A stretch of DNA of 64,000 bases, taken from NCBI RefSeq assembly GCF_001907195.1, contig NZ_LVWA01000010.1, positions 62,001-126,000 on the forward strand, written 5' to 3'. This DNA comes from Pontibacter flavimaris. Lineage in GTDB: Bacteria > Bacteroidota > Bacteroidia > Cytophagales > Hymenobacteraceae. The position numbers were made by a program, and so were the translations under genes. The notes beneath the pieces are model-generated. The model saw only the letters and a list, made by a program, of their open reading frames with translations, had not been told where the DNA came from and made no database searches. Positions 6,417 through 14,754 of the stretch are shown in pieces (the stretch's first letter is position 1; each line of letters starts with the position of its first letter).

Positions 6417-8720
6417 GTGAAAGCCATACTTGCCCCCTGCATCAAATACCTGCCCTGCCTGCTGCTGGTATGGCTGTGCTGGTGCAGCACGGCGCAGGCC
6501 CAGAGTCAGGTGCCGATTGGGGGCTGGCAGGTGCATGTGCCTTACCACCAGGGCAAAGCCGTGGCCGTGGCCGGCGACAAAGTATACCTGGCCGCCGAGC
6601 GGGGTCTTTTCTATTACGATACCGAGTTCAACACCACCGAAACCATCTCCAAGGTAGACGGACTGAGCGAGCAGCAGATCAGCGACATCGCTTTTAGTGA
6701 AGCCACCAACACCCTCCTCATCGCCTACCACAACAGCAAAGTAGACCTGCTGCAGGGCAACAACGTTTACGCCATCGCCGACATCTTCCGGAAAAGCATT
6801 GCCGGTGAGAAGAAAATCAACCGCATTTATACGTTTAACCAGCTGGCTTACCTGGCTACCTCCTTTGGCGTGGTGGTGCTGGACCTGCCAAAGCGCGAGG
6901 TGAAGGAAACCTACAGGAGCCTCGGCCCCAGCGGCGAAAGTATAAACGCCACCGACGTAGCCATACTTGGGGATAAAATTTACCTGGCGACAAGCCTCGG
7001 TGTCCTTTCCGCGTCCCTTTCGGGCACCAACCTGCAGGATTTCAGGAGTTGGAGCAGCCAGAGCAGCGGTTTGCCTGAAGGTTCGGCTGTTACCAGTCTG
7101 GCGGCTTTTCGGGGAAAGCTGTATGCGGGCACCAGCAGCGGCGTTTATACTTCTGAAGGGGAGAGCTGGAGTGAAACCGCGTTGGCTGCCGGGGCCACAG
7201 TACAAAGTATAAATGCCACGGATGCCTACCTTAGTATAACTTCCGCAGAAGGCGTGCTGGTGCTGGATGCCAGCGGTCGGATTTATACTTTAAATCATAC
7301 GTTACTCACGCAGCCGCAGGAAGCTAGTACCACCGCCAACGGCGAAGTATGGCTGGCCGATCAGGCGAAGGGTTTGGTAAGAATGAGCCTCAGCAATTCT
7401 GAGGCTGCCACCTTTGCGCCCGGCGGGCCCTACGCTAGCAACGGCTTCCGGGTTTATACTTACGGCGGCAGGGTGTACGTGCTGGGGGGCGGCTACAACG
7501 AGAGCTATGAGCCACAGAACAACCAGAGCGGCTTTTATACTTACAGCAACGGCGAATGGCAAAACTTTAACCGCGCCCTCTACCCGCAGCCTTCCTTTGT
7601 AATAGGGCAGGATTTAGTCAGCGCTGTCTTCAACCCTATCACCGGCAAACTGTACCTGGCCAGCTTTGGCGGCGGCTTAATCGAGTGGGAGGGGCCGGAG
7701 AAAGCCATACTTTATAAGGAAGAAAACAGCCCGCTGCTGCCGACAATCGCTACCGATCAGGTGCTCGTAACAGACGTGGCCGTGGATTTTGAGGGCAATG
7801 TATGGGCAGTGAACCCCAGCCAGCAACCCGGCACACCCGGCCTGCACCGGCTAAGCCCCGACGGCAGCTGGCAATCGTATACGTTAGATGGTATTCCGGA
7901 TGCCAGTAACTTTACCTCCTTAGTGATCGATGATTACGGGCAGAAATGGCTCTCCATCGCCAGGAAAGGCAACAGCCGCAGCGGCCTGGTGGTATACGAC
8001 GAGCAGCAGAACCGCACCCGAACGCTGGGCGTGGGCGAGGGCAACGGCGGTTTGCCGAGCGGCGCCGTGTATAGTATGGCCAAAGATTTTAACGGCGACA
8101 TCTGGGTAGGCACGGCTAGTGGTGTGGGCATTTACTACAATACCGCGCTGGTTTTTGAGTCGGGCCGCTACGATGCGCGCATCCCCATCATAGAGGGCCG
8201 CCCTTTGCTGGACGGGCAGATCGTTAGAAGTATAGCTGTGGACGGGGCCAACCGCAAATGGGTCGGCACCGATAACGGGCTCTGGCTTTTCAGCGCCGAC
8301 GGCGATGCGCAGATTCACCACTTCACCACCCAGAACAGCCCGCTGCCCTCCGACAAAGTATACGCCGTAGGCGTGGAGCACCAGTCGGGGGAGGTGTTTG
8401 TAGCCACCGATGCCGGGGTAGCCTCTTTTCGCTCCACCGCCACCATCACGGAAGGAAAACCCGATTGCGCCATGGTGTTCCTCAACCCGGTGCGCCCGGA
8501 TTTTACCGGGGAAGTCGGCGTCTCGGGCTTGCCAAACAACGCCGATGTGCGTATTACAGATGTGGCGGGCGCGCTGGTGTACAAGGGCAAAGCCACGGGC
8601 GGCACCTTCGCCTGGAACGTGCGCGACTACAACGGCAACCGCGTCAGGGCCGGAGTATACCTGGTCATGAGCAGCAATGGCGACCAAACCTGTATCAGTA
8701 AAATAGCCGTACTCGAGTAA
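6417..8720 (+). CDS. porZ: Type IX secretion system protein PorZ
   Basis: Cell-surface component of the type IX secretion system attachment complex (PorU/PorV/PorQ/PorZ), which binds A-type LPS and helps anchor T9SS cargo. The 767-residue protein has a GTG start at 6417 and a signal peptide ending AQAQ at about residue 29. The PorZ N-terminal signature IGGWQVHVPYHQGKAVAVAG is followed by two seven-bladed propellers with repeated LYAGTSSG / KWLSIAR / WVGTASGVG strands. A C-terminal Ig-like sorting-type domain (GVYLVMSS...ISKIAVLE) ends it. Its stop abuts the recO start with no gap. The gene carries nine exact AAGTATA/TATACTT 7-mers. It implies that this organism secretes proteins by T9SS. Confidence 0.92.
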   Translation: MKAILAPCIKYLPCLLLVWLCWCSTAQAQSQVPIGGWQVHVPYHQGKAVAVAGDKVYLAAERGLFYYDTEFNTTETISKVDGLSEQQISDIAFSEATNTLLIAYHNSKVDLLQGNNVYAIADIFRKSIAGEKKINRIYTFNQLAYLATSFGVVVLDLPKREVKETYRSLGPSGESINATDVAILGDKIYLATSLGVLSASLSGTNLQDFRSWSSQSSGLPEGSAVTSLAAFRGKLYAGTSSGVYTSEGESWSETALAAGATVQSINATDAYLSITSAEGVLVLDASGRIYTLNHTLLTQPQEASTTANGEVWLADQAKGLVRMSLSNSEAATFAPGGPYASNGFRVYTYGGRVYVLGGGYNESYEPQNNQSGFYTYSNGEWQNFNRALYPQPSFVIGQDLVSAVFNPITGKLYLASFGGGLIEWEGPEKAILYKEENSPLLPTIATDQVLVTDVAVDFEGNVWAVNPSQQPGTPGLHRLSPDGSWQSYTLDGIPDASNFTSLVIDDYGQKWLSIARKGNSRSGLVVYDEQQNRTRTLGVGEGNGGLPSGAVYSMAKDFNGDIWVGTASGVGIYYNTALVFESGRYDARIPIIEGRPLLDGQIVRSIAVDGANRKWVGTDNGLWLFSADGDAQIHHFTTQNSPLPSDKVYAVGVEHQSGEVFVATDAGVASFRSTATITEGKPDCAMVFLNPVRPDFTGEVGVSGLPNNADVRITDVAGALVYKGKATGGTFAWNVRDYNGNRVRAGVYLVMSSNGDQTCISKIAVLE

Positions 8721-9434
8721 ATGTTAGTCAAGACAAGGGGGATCGTTCTCAGCAACATCAAGTATAGGGAGACGTCCATCATCACCAAGATCTATACCGA
8801 GGCGCTGGGCGTGCAGTCGTACATCGTGAACGGCGTGCGCAAGAAGGGCAACGGCTCGCGTGTGGCGCTGTTCCAGCCGTTCACGCTGCTGGAGATGGTG
8901 GTCTACACCTCGCACCGCGGCGGCCTCTCGCGCATCTCCGAGTTCAGAACCGACTACTCCCTTGTGTCCGTCCCGTTCGATATCCGCAAGAGCAGCATCG
9001 TGCTGTTCCTCTCGGAGGTGGTGTCGCGCACGGTGAAGGAGGAGGAGGAGAACCTGCCGCTGTTCCATTTCCTGTACAGCGCCATCACCACCTTTGATGA
9101 GATGGACCAGGGTTTTGAGAACTTCCATTTGGTGTTTTTGCTGCAGCTGAGTTCCCATTTAGGCTTTGGCCCAAGTTCCGGGGCTGAGGTGGTGGAGCAG
9201 GTGGCGTTCTCGCCGAACGCGCAGTCGGCCACCTCGGCGCCCACCGTGCTGGCCATGCAGGTGCACGAGCAGTATTTCGATGAGTTGCTGCAGGCACCCG
9301 ACTACGCTTCCATTCCCAACGGCCGTGTGCGCCGCGAGCTGCTCGATATCCTCATTCGCTACTACCAACTGCATGTGGACAAGCTGGGCGACATCAAATC
9401 ACTGGCTATACTTTCGGAAGTGCTGGCGGAGTAA
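8721..9434 (+). CDS. recO: DNA repair protein RecO
   Basis: RecO loads RecA on SSB-coated single strands in the RecFOR gap-repair pathway. It has 237 residues, the family's usual length. The N-terminal OB-fold begins LVKTRGIVLSNIKYRETSIITKIYTE, and the helical C-terminal half follows. The family's zinc-binding Cys set is missing in the C-terminal half, as in many Bacteroidota homologues. The ATG at 8721 follows the porZ stop directly, so translation is likely coupled. No terminator lies nearby downstream; a 530-bp repeat-bearing spacer follows. Confidence 0.93.
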   Translation: MLVKTRGIVLSNIKYRETSIITKIYTEALGVQSYIVNGVRKKGNGSRVALFQPFTLLEMVVYTSHRGGLSRISEFRTDYSLVSVPFDIRKSSIVLFLSEVVSRTVKEEEENLPLFHFLYSAITTFDEMDQGFENFHLVFLLQLSSHLGFGPSSGAEVVEQVAFSPNAQSATSAPTVLAMQVHEQYFDELLQAPDYASIPNGRVRRELLDILIRYYQLHVDKLGDIKSLAILSEVLAE

Positions 9435-9439
9435 GGGAA

Positions 9440-9478
9440 TTACGTAGCACGACACACGTATCATGTATCACGACAAAA
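9440..9478. repeat. Dispersed ACGTATCA/CACGACAAA repeat, copy 1
   Basis: Short repeat-like tract TACGTAGCACGACACACGTA...TCACGACAAA behind recO. A reverse-complement relative lies behind asd at 25225-25262, sharing GACACACGTA, CGTATCA and CACGACAAA blocks. Confidence 0.4.
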
Positions 9479-9552
9479 GGACTTTAGACAAAAGACTTTT
9501 AAAGTATAAAGTGTAGGTTGCTGAGATAAAGGGGAACAGGTATACATTCCTC

Positions 9553-9738
9553 TGTCATCCTGAAAGGATCTTGTGGGCGAGCCGCATCAGCCTATGTAAT
9601 GAAGGATGCTTTTCCTTCTACCCACAAAGACTCTAAACCACCTGCCATGCTGCCAAGGAACCTTGTAGAAAAAGCGGGTTCCTACCCCCGGGAGGTTAAG
9701 CCTCCGCGACTTGCTACCAAGATCCTTTCAGGATGACA
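9553..9738. repeat. Paired REP-like inverted repeat (BIME-like, 186 bp)
   Basis: A perfect 21-bp inverted repeat (9553-9573 and 9718-9738) bounds 144 bp. Each arm contains its own small hairpin, ATCCT-GAA-AGGAT. The interior has a further TTCTAC/GTAGAA pairing, so the whole can fold as one cruciform. Two inverted palindromic arms separated by a linker is the layout of bacterial interspersed mosaic elements built from REP sequences. It sits in the 527-bp spacer 9435-9961, which has no gene. Confidence 0.7.
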
Positions 9739-9906
9739 AAATAAAGTATGAAACGCGTTATCCCTGGCAGGAGAGTCAAGTTATACTTTTCGGAATCTCC
9801 TTCTCTGGAATGGGTTCGTTAACTACCCCTTAGGTTAAAGTATAAAAGTATGGAAAGCGGAGGAGTGGAAGCATAAAACCATATTCTTTGAAGTATGGGA
9901 GTATAA

Positions 9907-9945
9907 AAAAAGCCGCCGGGAAGTATAACCCCGGCGGCTTTTTGT
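9907..9945. terminator. Bidirectional terminator
   Basis: Ten-base stem AGCCGCCGGG/CCCGGCGGCT (9911-9920, 9930-9939) with A6 on the left and T5 on the right. It serves the FKBP operon on the minus strand and could also stop read-through from recO. The loop contains AAGTATA. Confidence 0.85.
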
Positions 9946-9961
9946 TCTGTAAAAAGTATGG

Positions 9962-10471
9962 TTACGGTAAAATATCCAGCACCTCTATCTCAAAAACCAA
10001 AGGAGAGTTTGCGGGGATAGGTCCGGAATTTTGCCTGCCATACCCTAAATGAGAGGGAATAAACAGCCTGGCCTTCTCGCCTTCACGCATGTATGGCAAG
10101 CCTTCGTCCCAGCCGGCAATAACTCCGCCGACTCCAACCTTAAACTCGAAAGGCTTTCCCCTGTCAACGCTGGAGTCGAATTTGGTGCCGTTCAGCAAAG
10201 TGCCGGTATAATGTACAGACACCACATCTCCCGGAAACACCTTGTCGCCGGCGCCTGCTTCCAGTTGCTGGTAGTATAAACCGCTGCTGGTTTTGGTTAC
10301 GGTGGCAGGATCGATGCCGTTTGCCTGGAAGTACTGCTGAATCTGCTTGTCGTCCTTCTCTTTCTGAGGCGTGTTGTCCTTTTTGCAGGCCGCGAAGCCA
10401 AGTATAACTACAAGCAACAGAAGCGCCTGCAGCAGGCGGCTTCCGGTGCTGTGCTTAAGTATAGCAATCAT
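9962..10471 (-). CDS. FKBP-type peptidyl-prolyl isomerase lipoprotein
   Basis: Catalyses cis-trans isomerisation of Xaa-Pro bonds during folding of exported proteins. It is 169 residues with a lipoprotein signal (LLLVVILGFAACKK, lipobox Cys near residue 29), so it should be anchored to a membrane facing the periplasm. The FKBP domain fills residues ~75-168, with the canonical VSVHYTGTLLNGTKFDSS, VIAGWDEGLPYMREGEKARLFIP and LGYG segments. It is the last gene of nrnA-fkbp-fkbp, nine bases after the second FKBP gene, and is followed by a strong terminator. The tandem arrangement suggests duplication, although the two proteins differ in length and linker. Confidence 0.92.
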   Translation of the reverse strand: MIAILKHSTGSRLLQALLLLVVILGFAACKKDNTPQKEKDDKQIQQYFQANGIDPATVTKTSSGLYYQQLEAGAGDKVFPGDVVSVHYTGTLLNGTKFDSSVDRGKPFEFKVGVGGVIAGWDEGLPYMREGEKARLFIPSHLGYGRQNSGPIPANSPLVFEIEVLDILP

Positions 10472-10480
10472 ATTTTATAC

Positions 10481-11458
10481 TTACTGTTGTGGCTGTTTCT
10501 CAACATCAACCAGCTCCACGTCGAAGCGCAGGATGCTGTTGGCGGGGATGTCCGCGCTTGGCGCCTGCTCTCCGTAAGCCAGCGGCGAGGGGATCAGCAG
10601 GATAGCCTTGCTGCCTTTGTTCAGCTCAGCAATCGCATCGTCCCAGCCCTGAATCACGCGGCCCTGGCCCAGCGGGAAACGGATCGGCTCGCCACCAGAC
10701 ATCGGGTTGTTGTAAGACGAGTCGAACTCCTTGCCGTCCAGGCGGGTGCCTTTGTAGTGTACGGCCACCACGTCGCCGGCAACTGGCTTCTCGCCCTTGC
10801 CCTGCTCCGTTACCACGTAGTAAACGCCAGACTCGGTCTTCTGCGCGTTCTCCAGGTTTTGCTCCTTAAGATATTTCTGGATCGCCTCGTCGTCTACCTT
10901 GATCTGCTTCTCGGCACGCACCTTAGACTCCTCCATGTAGCGCTGCATCAGCTCCTGTTGGTAGGTCTCGGCCTCGGCCTGGTTCATCACACGCTCGGCC
11001 TTAATGCGGAAAGTGATCTCTGAGCCCGGCTTCACGAAGGCGGGAAGCGGCTGTCCGAAGGTTTTAGCGAAAAGGGTATCGGCGTTGAGCTTAAACACGC
11101 CGCTGTCGCCGGCAGAGAGCATCATGAACGCGTTCTCCAATCCACCCTTCATGGTTGGCTCCATTACCGGAATAATGCGGGGCAAGCCCGGCACCTGCTC
11201 GCGGGTGTCTACAAAGATCGAGTCCTCGGAGTTCACCATCTGCCAGTGGAAGGCCACAAACTCGCCGATCTTGGCTCCTGTCGAGTCTTCCGGGGCTACC
11301 TTGCCCTTGTTCTCATACTCGCCTTTGTCGTTGTTCTCAAAGATCTTATAAGTCAGGCCATCAGCCGTTTTATAAAACTCGTCGTTGTTCTTGTTGCATC
11401 CCTGCAACACCAGTGCCCCGGCCAGTACCGGCAGCAAAAATTTAGTTTTAAATAACAT
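10481..11458 (-). CDS. FKBP-type peptidyl-prolyl isomerase lipoprotein, long form
   Basis: A 325-residue envelope folding factor. Lipoprotein signal LAGALVLQGCNKNN places the lipidated Cys at about residue 21. Two FKBP-like regions are present. The N-terminal half (about 30-160) is diverged (IGEFVAFHWQMVNSEDSIFVD, GLENAFMMLSAGDSGVFKL) and lacks the aromatic pocket. The C-terminal half (about 215-320) is canonical (VAVHYKGTRLDGKEFDSS, VIQGWDDAIAELNKGSKAILLIP, LAYGEQ). A long charged helix joins them. It lies 25 bp after nrnA and 9 bp before the shorter FKBP gene, so one transcript is likely. The N-terminal domain probably binds substrate rather than catalyses; that is inference. Confidence 0.9.
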   Translation of the reverse strand: MLFKTKFLLPVLAGALVLQGCNKNNDEFYKTADGLTYKIFENNDKGEYENKGKVAPEDSTGAKIGEFVAFHWQMVNSEDSIFVDTREQVPGLPRIIPVMEPTMKGGLENAFMMLSAGDSGVFKLNADTLFAKTFGQPLPAFVKPGSEITFRIKAERVMNQAEAETYQQELMQRYMEESKVRAEKQIKVDDEAIQKYLKEQNLENAQKTESGVYYVVTEQGKGEKPVAGDVVAVHYKGTRLDGKEFDSSYNNPMSGGEPIRFPLGQGRVIQGWDDAIAELNKGSKAILLIPSPLAYGEQAPSADIPANSILRFDVELVDVEKQPQQ

Positions 11459-11483
11459 CTAGGTATAGTTTGATATAAGGTTA

Positions 11484-12506
11484 TTATCTGTTTGCGGCGT
11501 GCTGCAGTTGGTCTTTGTACTGCGGCAGCAGGCTCTCGAACCTGGCCACCGTGTTCTCCAGCGTGTCGATAGACATGCCGCCGGCTGCATTCTTGTGGCC
11601 GCCCCCATTAAAGTGGGCACGGGCAAACTCGTTTACCGAGAAATCGCCCACCGAGCGGAACGACATCTTCACGGCCTGCGAGCGGTCTATGATAAGGGCG
11701 GCAAAAACGATCCCCTCAATGGAGAGCGCATAGTTCACCAAACCCTCGGTATCGCCCGTTTTGGAGTCATAGGCCTTCAGTTCCTCGGCTGTGATGGCGA
11801 AGTAAGCGGTGTTATACTCGCGCAGCACTACCAGCTTGTCCTTCAGGGCATAACCCAGGAAGCGCAGGCGTAGTTCCGTGGAGCTGTCGTAGATCAGGCG
11901 GTGGATGTTGGAGGTGTTCACGCCAATGTGCAGCAGGTCTGCGATGATAAGGTGCACGTTCTGCGAGGTGCTCGGGTGGCGGAAGGAGCCTGTGTCGGTC
12001 ATGATGCCGGCATAGAGGCACTCGCCAATGCCGGTGTCGATCAGCTCGGCATCACCCATGGCCTTTATCAGGTCATATACGATCTCGGCGGTGGCGGCGG
12101 CTCTGGTAATGGAGAAGTTCAGATCAGCGAAGTCCTCCGGCTGCAGGTGGTGGTCCACCAAAACTTTCGTGCCGGATGCCTGGCGGATATACTCCCCCAT
12201 CTCGTTTATGCGCGAGAGGCTGTTGAAATCAAGGCAGAAGATCACCTGCGACTCCTTCACGATACGCTGCACCAGGGCATCGTTCTTCTCCGAGTACACG
12301 AGCACATCCTCGTTGCCCTGCATCCAGTTCAGGAAATTGGGGTAATCGGAAGGCGTGATGACGGTAACGCGGTGGCCCTTCTTTTTCAGGTAGCCGGCCA
12401 GGCCCAGCGAGGAGCCCAGCGCATCCGCGTCCGGTTTGTGGTGTGTGGTGATCATCACCTCTTTAGGCTCTTTCAGAAGCTCTTTCAGAGCGTCGGTATC
12501 ATGCAT
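11484..12506 (-). CDS. nrnA: DHH-family oligoribonuclease / pAp phosphatase NrnA
   Basis: Degrades short RNA oligonucleotides from the 3' or 5' end and dephosphorylates 3'-phosphoadenosine 5'-phosphate. It is 340 residues long, as usual. The DHH domain shows HKPDADALGSS (about 23-33), LDFNSLSRI (metal-binding Asp) and VLVDHHLQ. The C-terminal DHHA1 domain ends with the nucleotide-binding FNGGGHKNAAGG near residue 315. Start is ATG 12506. It is the first gene of an operon with two FKBP lipoproteins and is divergent from ndk across 219 bp. Confidence 0.92.
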   Translation of the reverse strand: MHDTDALKELLKEPKEVMITTHHKPDADALGSSLGLAGYLKKKGHRVTVITPSDYPNFLNWMQGNEDVLVYSEKNDALVQRIVKESQVIFCLDFNSLSRINEMGEYIRQASGTKVLVDHHLQPEDFADLNFSITRAAATAEIVYDLIKAMGDAELIDTGIGECLYAGIMTDTGSFRHPSTSQNVHLIIADLLHIGVNTSNIHRLIYDSSTELRLRFLGYALKDKLVVLREYNTAYFAITAEELKAYDSKTGDTEGLVNYALSIEGIVFAALIIDRSQAVKMSFRSVGDFSVNEFARAHFNGGGHKNAAGGMSIDTLENTVARFESLLPQYKDQLQHAANR

Positions 12507-12675
12507 AGGGTACGTATAAATCCTCTGACTAATAAGGATATAAGGCGCGAATTTCTGAATAAAATACGTCTAAAGCAACAGTGGGCGCGTTCACGGGTGC
12601 TGCGGCACCCACGGCACAACGCGGGAAATTCACGAAAGATAGCGGAAAAATATACCAATATTGCCTGAAATGCGC

Positions 12676-12683
12676 TAGTTTTG
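12676..12683 (+). promoter_or_regulatory. -7 box upstream of ndk
   Basis: TAGTTTTG matches TAnnTTTG and lies 42 bp before the ndk start. No good -33 element was found at the expected distance, so the call rests on the -7 box. Confidence 0.4.
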
Positions 12684-12725
12684 CAAACCAAAGAAGACAT
12701 TTTTAACGATAACGTAAAAGACAAC

Positions 12726-13145
12726 ATGGCCGGAAACAAGACATTCACCATGATTAAGCCTGATGCAGTGGCAGAAAACCATATTGGCGGCATTACCCAG
12801 ATGATCGAGGAAGGCGGCTTCCGCATTGTGGCGATGAAAAAGACAAGACTGACAGAGGAGCGCGCAGGCAAGTTTTACGAAGTGCACAAAGAGCGCCCGT
12901 TCTACGGCGACCTGGTAAAGTATATGTCTTCCGGCCCGATCGTGGCGATGATCCTGGAGAAAGACAACGCCGTGGAAGATTTCCGCAAGCTGATCGGCGC
13001 CACTAACCCGGCCCAGGCCGAAGAAGGCACTATCCGCAAGAAGTACGCGAAGTCTATCGAGGCAAACGCCGTGCACGGCTCCGACTCTGACGAGAACGCG
13101 CAGATAGAAGGCGACTTCTTCTTCGCTGCCGACGAGCGCTTCTAA
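12726..13145 (+). CDS. ndk: Nucleoside diphosphate kinase
   Basis: Transfers the gamma phosphate between nucleoside triphosphates and diphosphates through a phosphohistidine, balancing NTP/dNTP pools in the cytoplasm. It has 139 residues, the standard size. [10 protein letters not shown] opens the fold and the active-site His is in NAVHGSDS near residue 117. The start is placed at ATG 12726 (MAGNKTF); an upstream TTG at 12681 overlaps the -7 box and is unlikely. A terminator follows after 28 bp, so the gene is monocistronic. Confidence 0.96.
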   Translation: MAGNKTFTMIKPDAVAENHIGGITQMIEEGGFRIVAMKKTRLTEERAGKFYEVHKERPFYGDLVKYMSSGPIVAMILEKDNAVEDFRKLIGATNPAQAEEGTIRKKYAKSIEANAVHGSDSDENAQIEGDFFFAADERF

Positions 13146-13172
13146 GCACCAAAAGCATACTTATTGATTGAG

Positions 13173-13207
13173 AAGCCCGCCAGGTGTTATGCCTGGTGGG
13201 CTTTTTT
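13173..13207 (+). terminator. ndk terminator
   Basis: Stem AGCCCGCCAGG/CCTGGTGGGCT (one G-T pair) with loop TGTTATG, followed by TTTTTTG. Confidence 0.88.
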
Positions 13208-13331
13208 GTTTGGAGTCGCCCCACCCCAGCCCTCCCCTTTTATCGAGGGCCCCTCCCCTAAAAACAGGGGAGGGAGTTCGGTTCAAGTTGCATCAGCTAA
13301 AGTATAAATTCTATAGCTACAGCCTTCGCGC

Positions 13332-13351
13332 GGACAGGTCGCGACCTGTCC
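13332..13351. repeat. 20-bp perfect palindrome
   Basis: GGACAGGTCGCGACCTGTCC, a perfect inverted repeat inside copy 1 of the compound module. It is absent from copy 2, so it is either a separate insertion or a lost part. Confidence 0.7.
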
Positions 13352-13448
13352 CTACAAGTACAAGTATAAACCCACCCCAACCCCTCCCGAGAGGGGAATT
13401 ATACTTACTACTCCACTGTCATCTCGAATGAAATGACAATAAGGCCGA

Positions 13449-13610
13449 AGCTATCGAATGATACCCAGTCCTTGGGTTGAGCGCCTTGTGAGATCCGGTG
13501 CCCTGAAAGGGCAGCGCCCTGGCGCAGGAGGGAACACAGCGCGATGCCCGAGGACGAGCCCTCCCGGGCTTGAGGGAGCCAAAGCTAGAAATGCAACGAT
13601 AGGTATGTGA
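13449..13610 (+). repeat. Hairpin-rich structured repeat, copy A
   Basis: Contains stems ACCCA/TGGGT (within 13463-13477), TGCCCT-GAA-AGGGCA (13499-13513), GCGCC-CT-GGCGC (13514-13525) and AGCCC-TCCC-GGGCT (13557-13570). The paralogue at 29581-29759 has a hairpin at each corresponding place, two with different stem sequences that still pair. Confidence 0.65.
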
Positions 13611-13704
13611 GAACTATAGGATCAGCGGTTGCTAGAAAAGATAGCTTAGTTCAAGTGGAAGGAAGCAGCGGCTATGCAAGTATAAAATATAGCCCAAGTA
13701 TAAA

Positions 13705-13741
13705 AACAAACAGCCAACCCCAGAAAGGGGGCTGGCTGTTC
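13705..13741 (-). terminator. Terminator of the LysM gene
   Basis: Stem AACAGCCAACCCC/GGGGGCTGGCTGTT (13709-13721, 13727-13740) 25 bp past the stop; the minus strand then reads TTTGTTTTT. Confidence 0.82.
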
Positions 13742-13765
13742 TACCTTCAACACAAACAGGTATTT

Positions 13766-14095
13766 TTAGTCTCTTGGGATGGACAGGCGCTGGCCCGGAC
13801 GAATCAGGTCTGGGTTGTCGCCGATCGTTTGCTTGTTGGCATTATAGATTTTCTTCCAGTCGTTGGCGTCGCCGTAGTGCTTCTTGGCGATCTTGGAGAG
13901 CGAGTCGCCGCTCTGCACAGTGTAAACGTCCTGGCTGGCATTGGCTGTCTTGCCGGTGCCGGTAGTGCCAAATGGACTGGTGCCCTGGCTTACCGGCTGC
14001 GTGCCCGGAGGCGTCTGCACATTCTTAGAGGAGATATTGCCTGATTTATTGGCGGGCTCCTCCTTGCCCTTCTTAAAAAAATCTAATAGTCCCAT
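13766..14095 (-). CDS. LysM domain protein
   Basis: A 109-residue protein with one C-terminal LysM domain (TVQSGDSLSKIAKKHYGD...NPDLIRPGQRLSIP, residues ~58-108), which binds N-acetylglucosamine-containing glycans. Residues 1-55 are a low-complexity Gly/Thr/Lys/Pro linker. The N-terminus MGLLDFFKKGKEE resembles that of small cytoplasmic LysM proteins (YgaU/Kbp type), which pair LysM with a BON domain; here the BON domain is missing. There is no signal peptide, so whether it reaches the wall is unclear. Start is ATG 14095. It stands alone with its own terminator. Confidence 0.88.
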   Translation of the reverse strand: MGLLDFFKKGKEEPANKSGNISSKNVQTPPGTQPVSQGTSPFGTTGTGKTANASQDVYTVQSGDSLSKIAKKHYGDANDWKKIYNANKQTIGDNPDLIRPGQRLSIPRD

Positions 14096-14263
14096 ATCGA
14101 TATATTTTTAAATCAAAGTTTTTACACAAAAGCGCTGCTGTTTGTTAAAAACAGGTAGCATACAGTAAGATACGCCGCTTATAGCAGTTAGTTGTGCCAG
14201 CCTTTGCAACGACAAAGCTTTACAGGCCGTAAGCATCAGTCAGAACAACAATAAGATAAAACT

Positions 14264-14677
14264 ATGGATAAGTTAAAGAACAGCTGGCACGGCCTGTTGG
14301 CCCTGTTGCTGGCCATTACGATAACAAGCTGTGGCGGGAACAAAGAGGAAGTGGGCTCAGAAAGTATGATTTCGGGCACCAGCAGCAAGACCTGGGTAGC
14401 CGATAAGGAGAAGAACGCCGCCGGCGACAAGGAGAAACTAACGGATGCCGAGCAGGACCAGACCATGCAGTTTTATGCCGATGGACGTTTCGCGCTGGGA
14501 GCAGGCTCCGCCCTGCAAACCGGCACCTGGACCTTCGACCAGACGGGCAAGCGCCTGTCGCTGCAGTTTGAGGGTGCCGACATGACGGAGAACTTCGAGG
14601 TGATGAAACTAGACGACGACGAAATGGACCTGCGAACTCCGGATGGCACCGTGATGGAAATGGAGCTGCAGGACTAA
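14264..14677 (+). CDS. Small lipoprotein with lipocalin-like domain
   Basis: A 137-residue predicted lipoprotein: LLALLLAITITSCGG gives a lipobox Cys at about residue 23. After a polar linker, residues ~45-135 look like the lipocalin-like domain common in Bacteroidota lipoproteins. The signature is SKTWVADKE, then MQFYADGRF, then GTWTFDQTGKRLSLQFEG. No ligand is known. Start is ATG 14264. A terminator follows 45 bp after the stop, so it is transcribed alone. Confidence 0.82.
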   Translation: MDKLKNSWHGLLALLLAITITSCGGNKEEVGSESMISGTSSKTWVADKEKNAAGDKEKLTDAEQDQTMQFYADGRFALGAGSALQTGTWTFDQTGKRLSLQFEGADMTENFEVMKLDDDEMDLRTPDGTVMEMELQD

Positions 14678-14721
14678 CTATTTAGCCTGATTTAAAGTAT
14701 AGATAAAAGTTTCGATTTTAG

Positions 14722-14754
14722 CGGCAGCCTGCAATATGCGGGCTGCCGTTTTTT
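14722..14754 (+). terminator. Terminator of the lipoprotein gene
   Basis: Stem CGGCAGCC/GGCTGCCG (14722-14729, 14741-14748) followed by six T. Confidence 0.88.

Larger units (their letters stand above)
13219..13610 (+). repeat. Compound intergenic repeat module, copy 1 (392 bp)
   Basis: Non-coding module in the 620-bp spacer between ndk and the LysM gene. In order: a C-rich 60-mer (13219-13278); GTTGCAT-AGCTAAAGTATAAA; the 20-bp palindrome at 13332-13351; a CCACCCC...CTCCC/GAGGGG hairpin (about 13371-13400); a TGTCAT/ATGACA hairpin; and a hairpin-rich 162-bp tail (13449-13610). A reverse-complement relative with most of the same parts in the same order, lacking the palindrome, lies at 29581-29975 (395 bp). 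The two 60-mers match at 56 of 60 positions by eye. A 28-nt stretch of the tail (13462-13489 against 29718-29745) is identical. Confidence 0.75.

Noticed and set aside
5763..7205. 480-codon open frame on the minus strand opposite tdk/porZ
   Set aside because: It lies fully antisense to two well-supported genes and its His/Gly/Val-rich translation has no domain; it is open only because GC-rich codons leave few stops.
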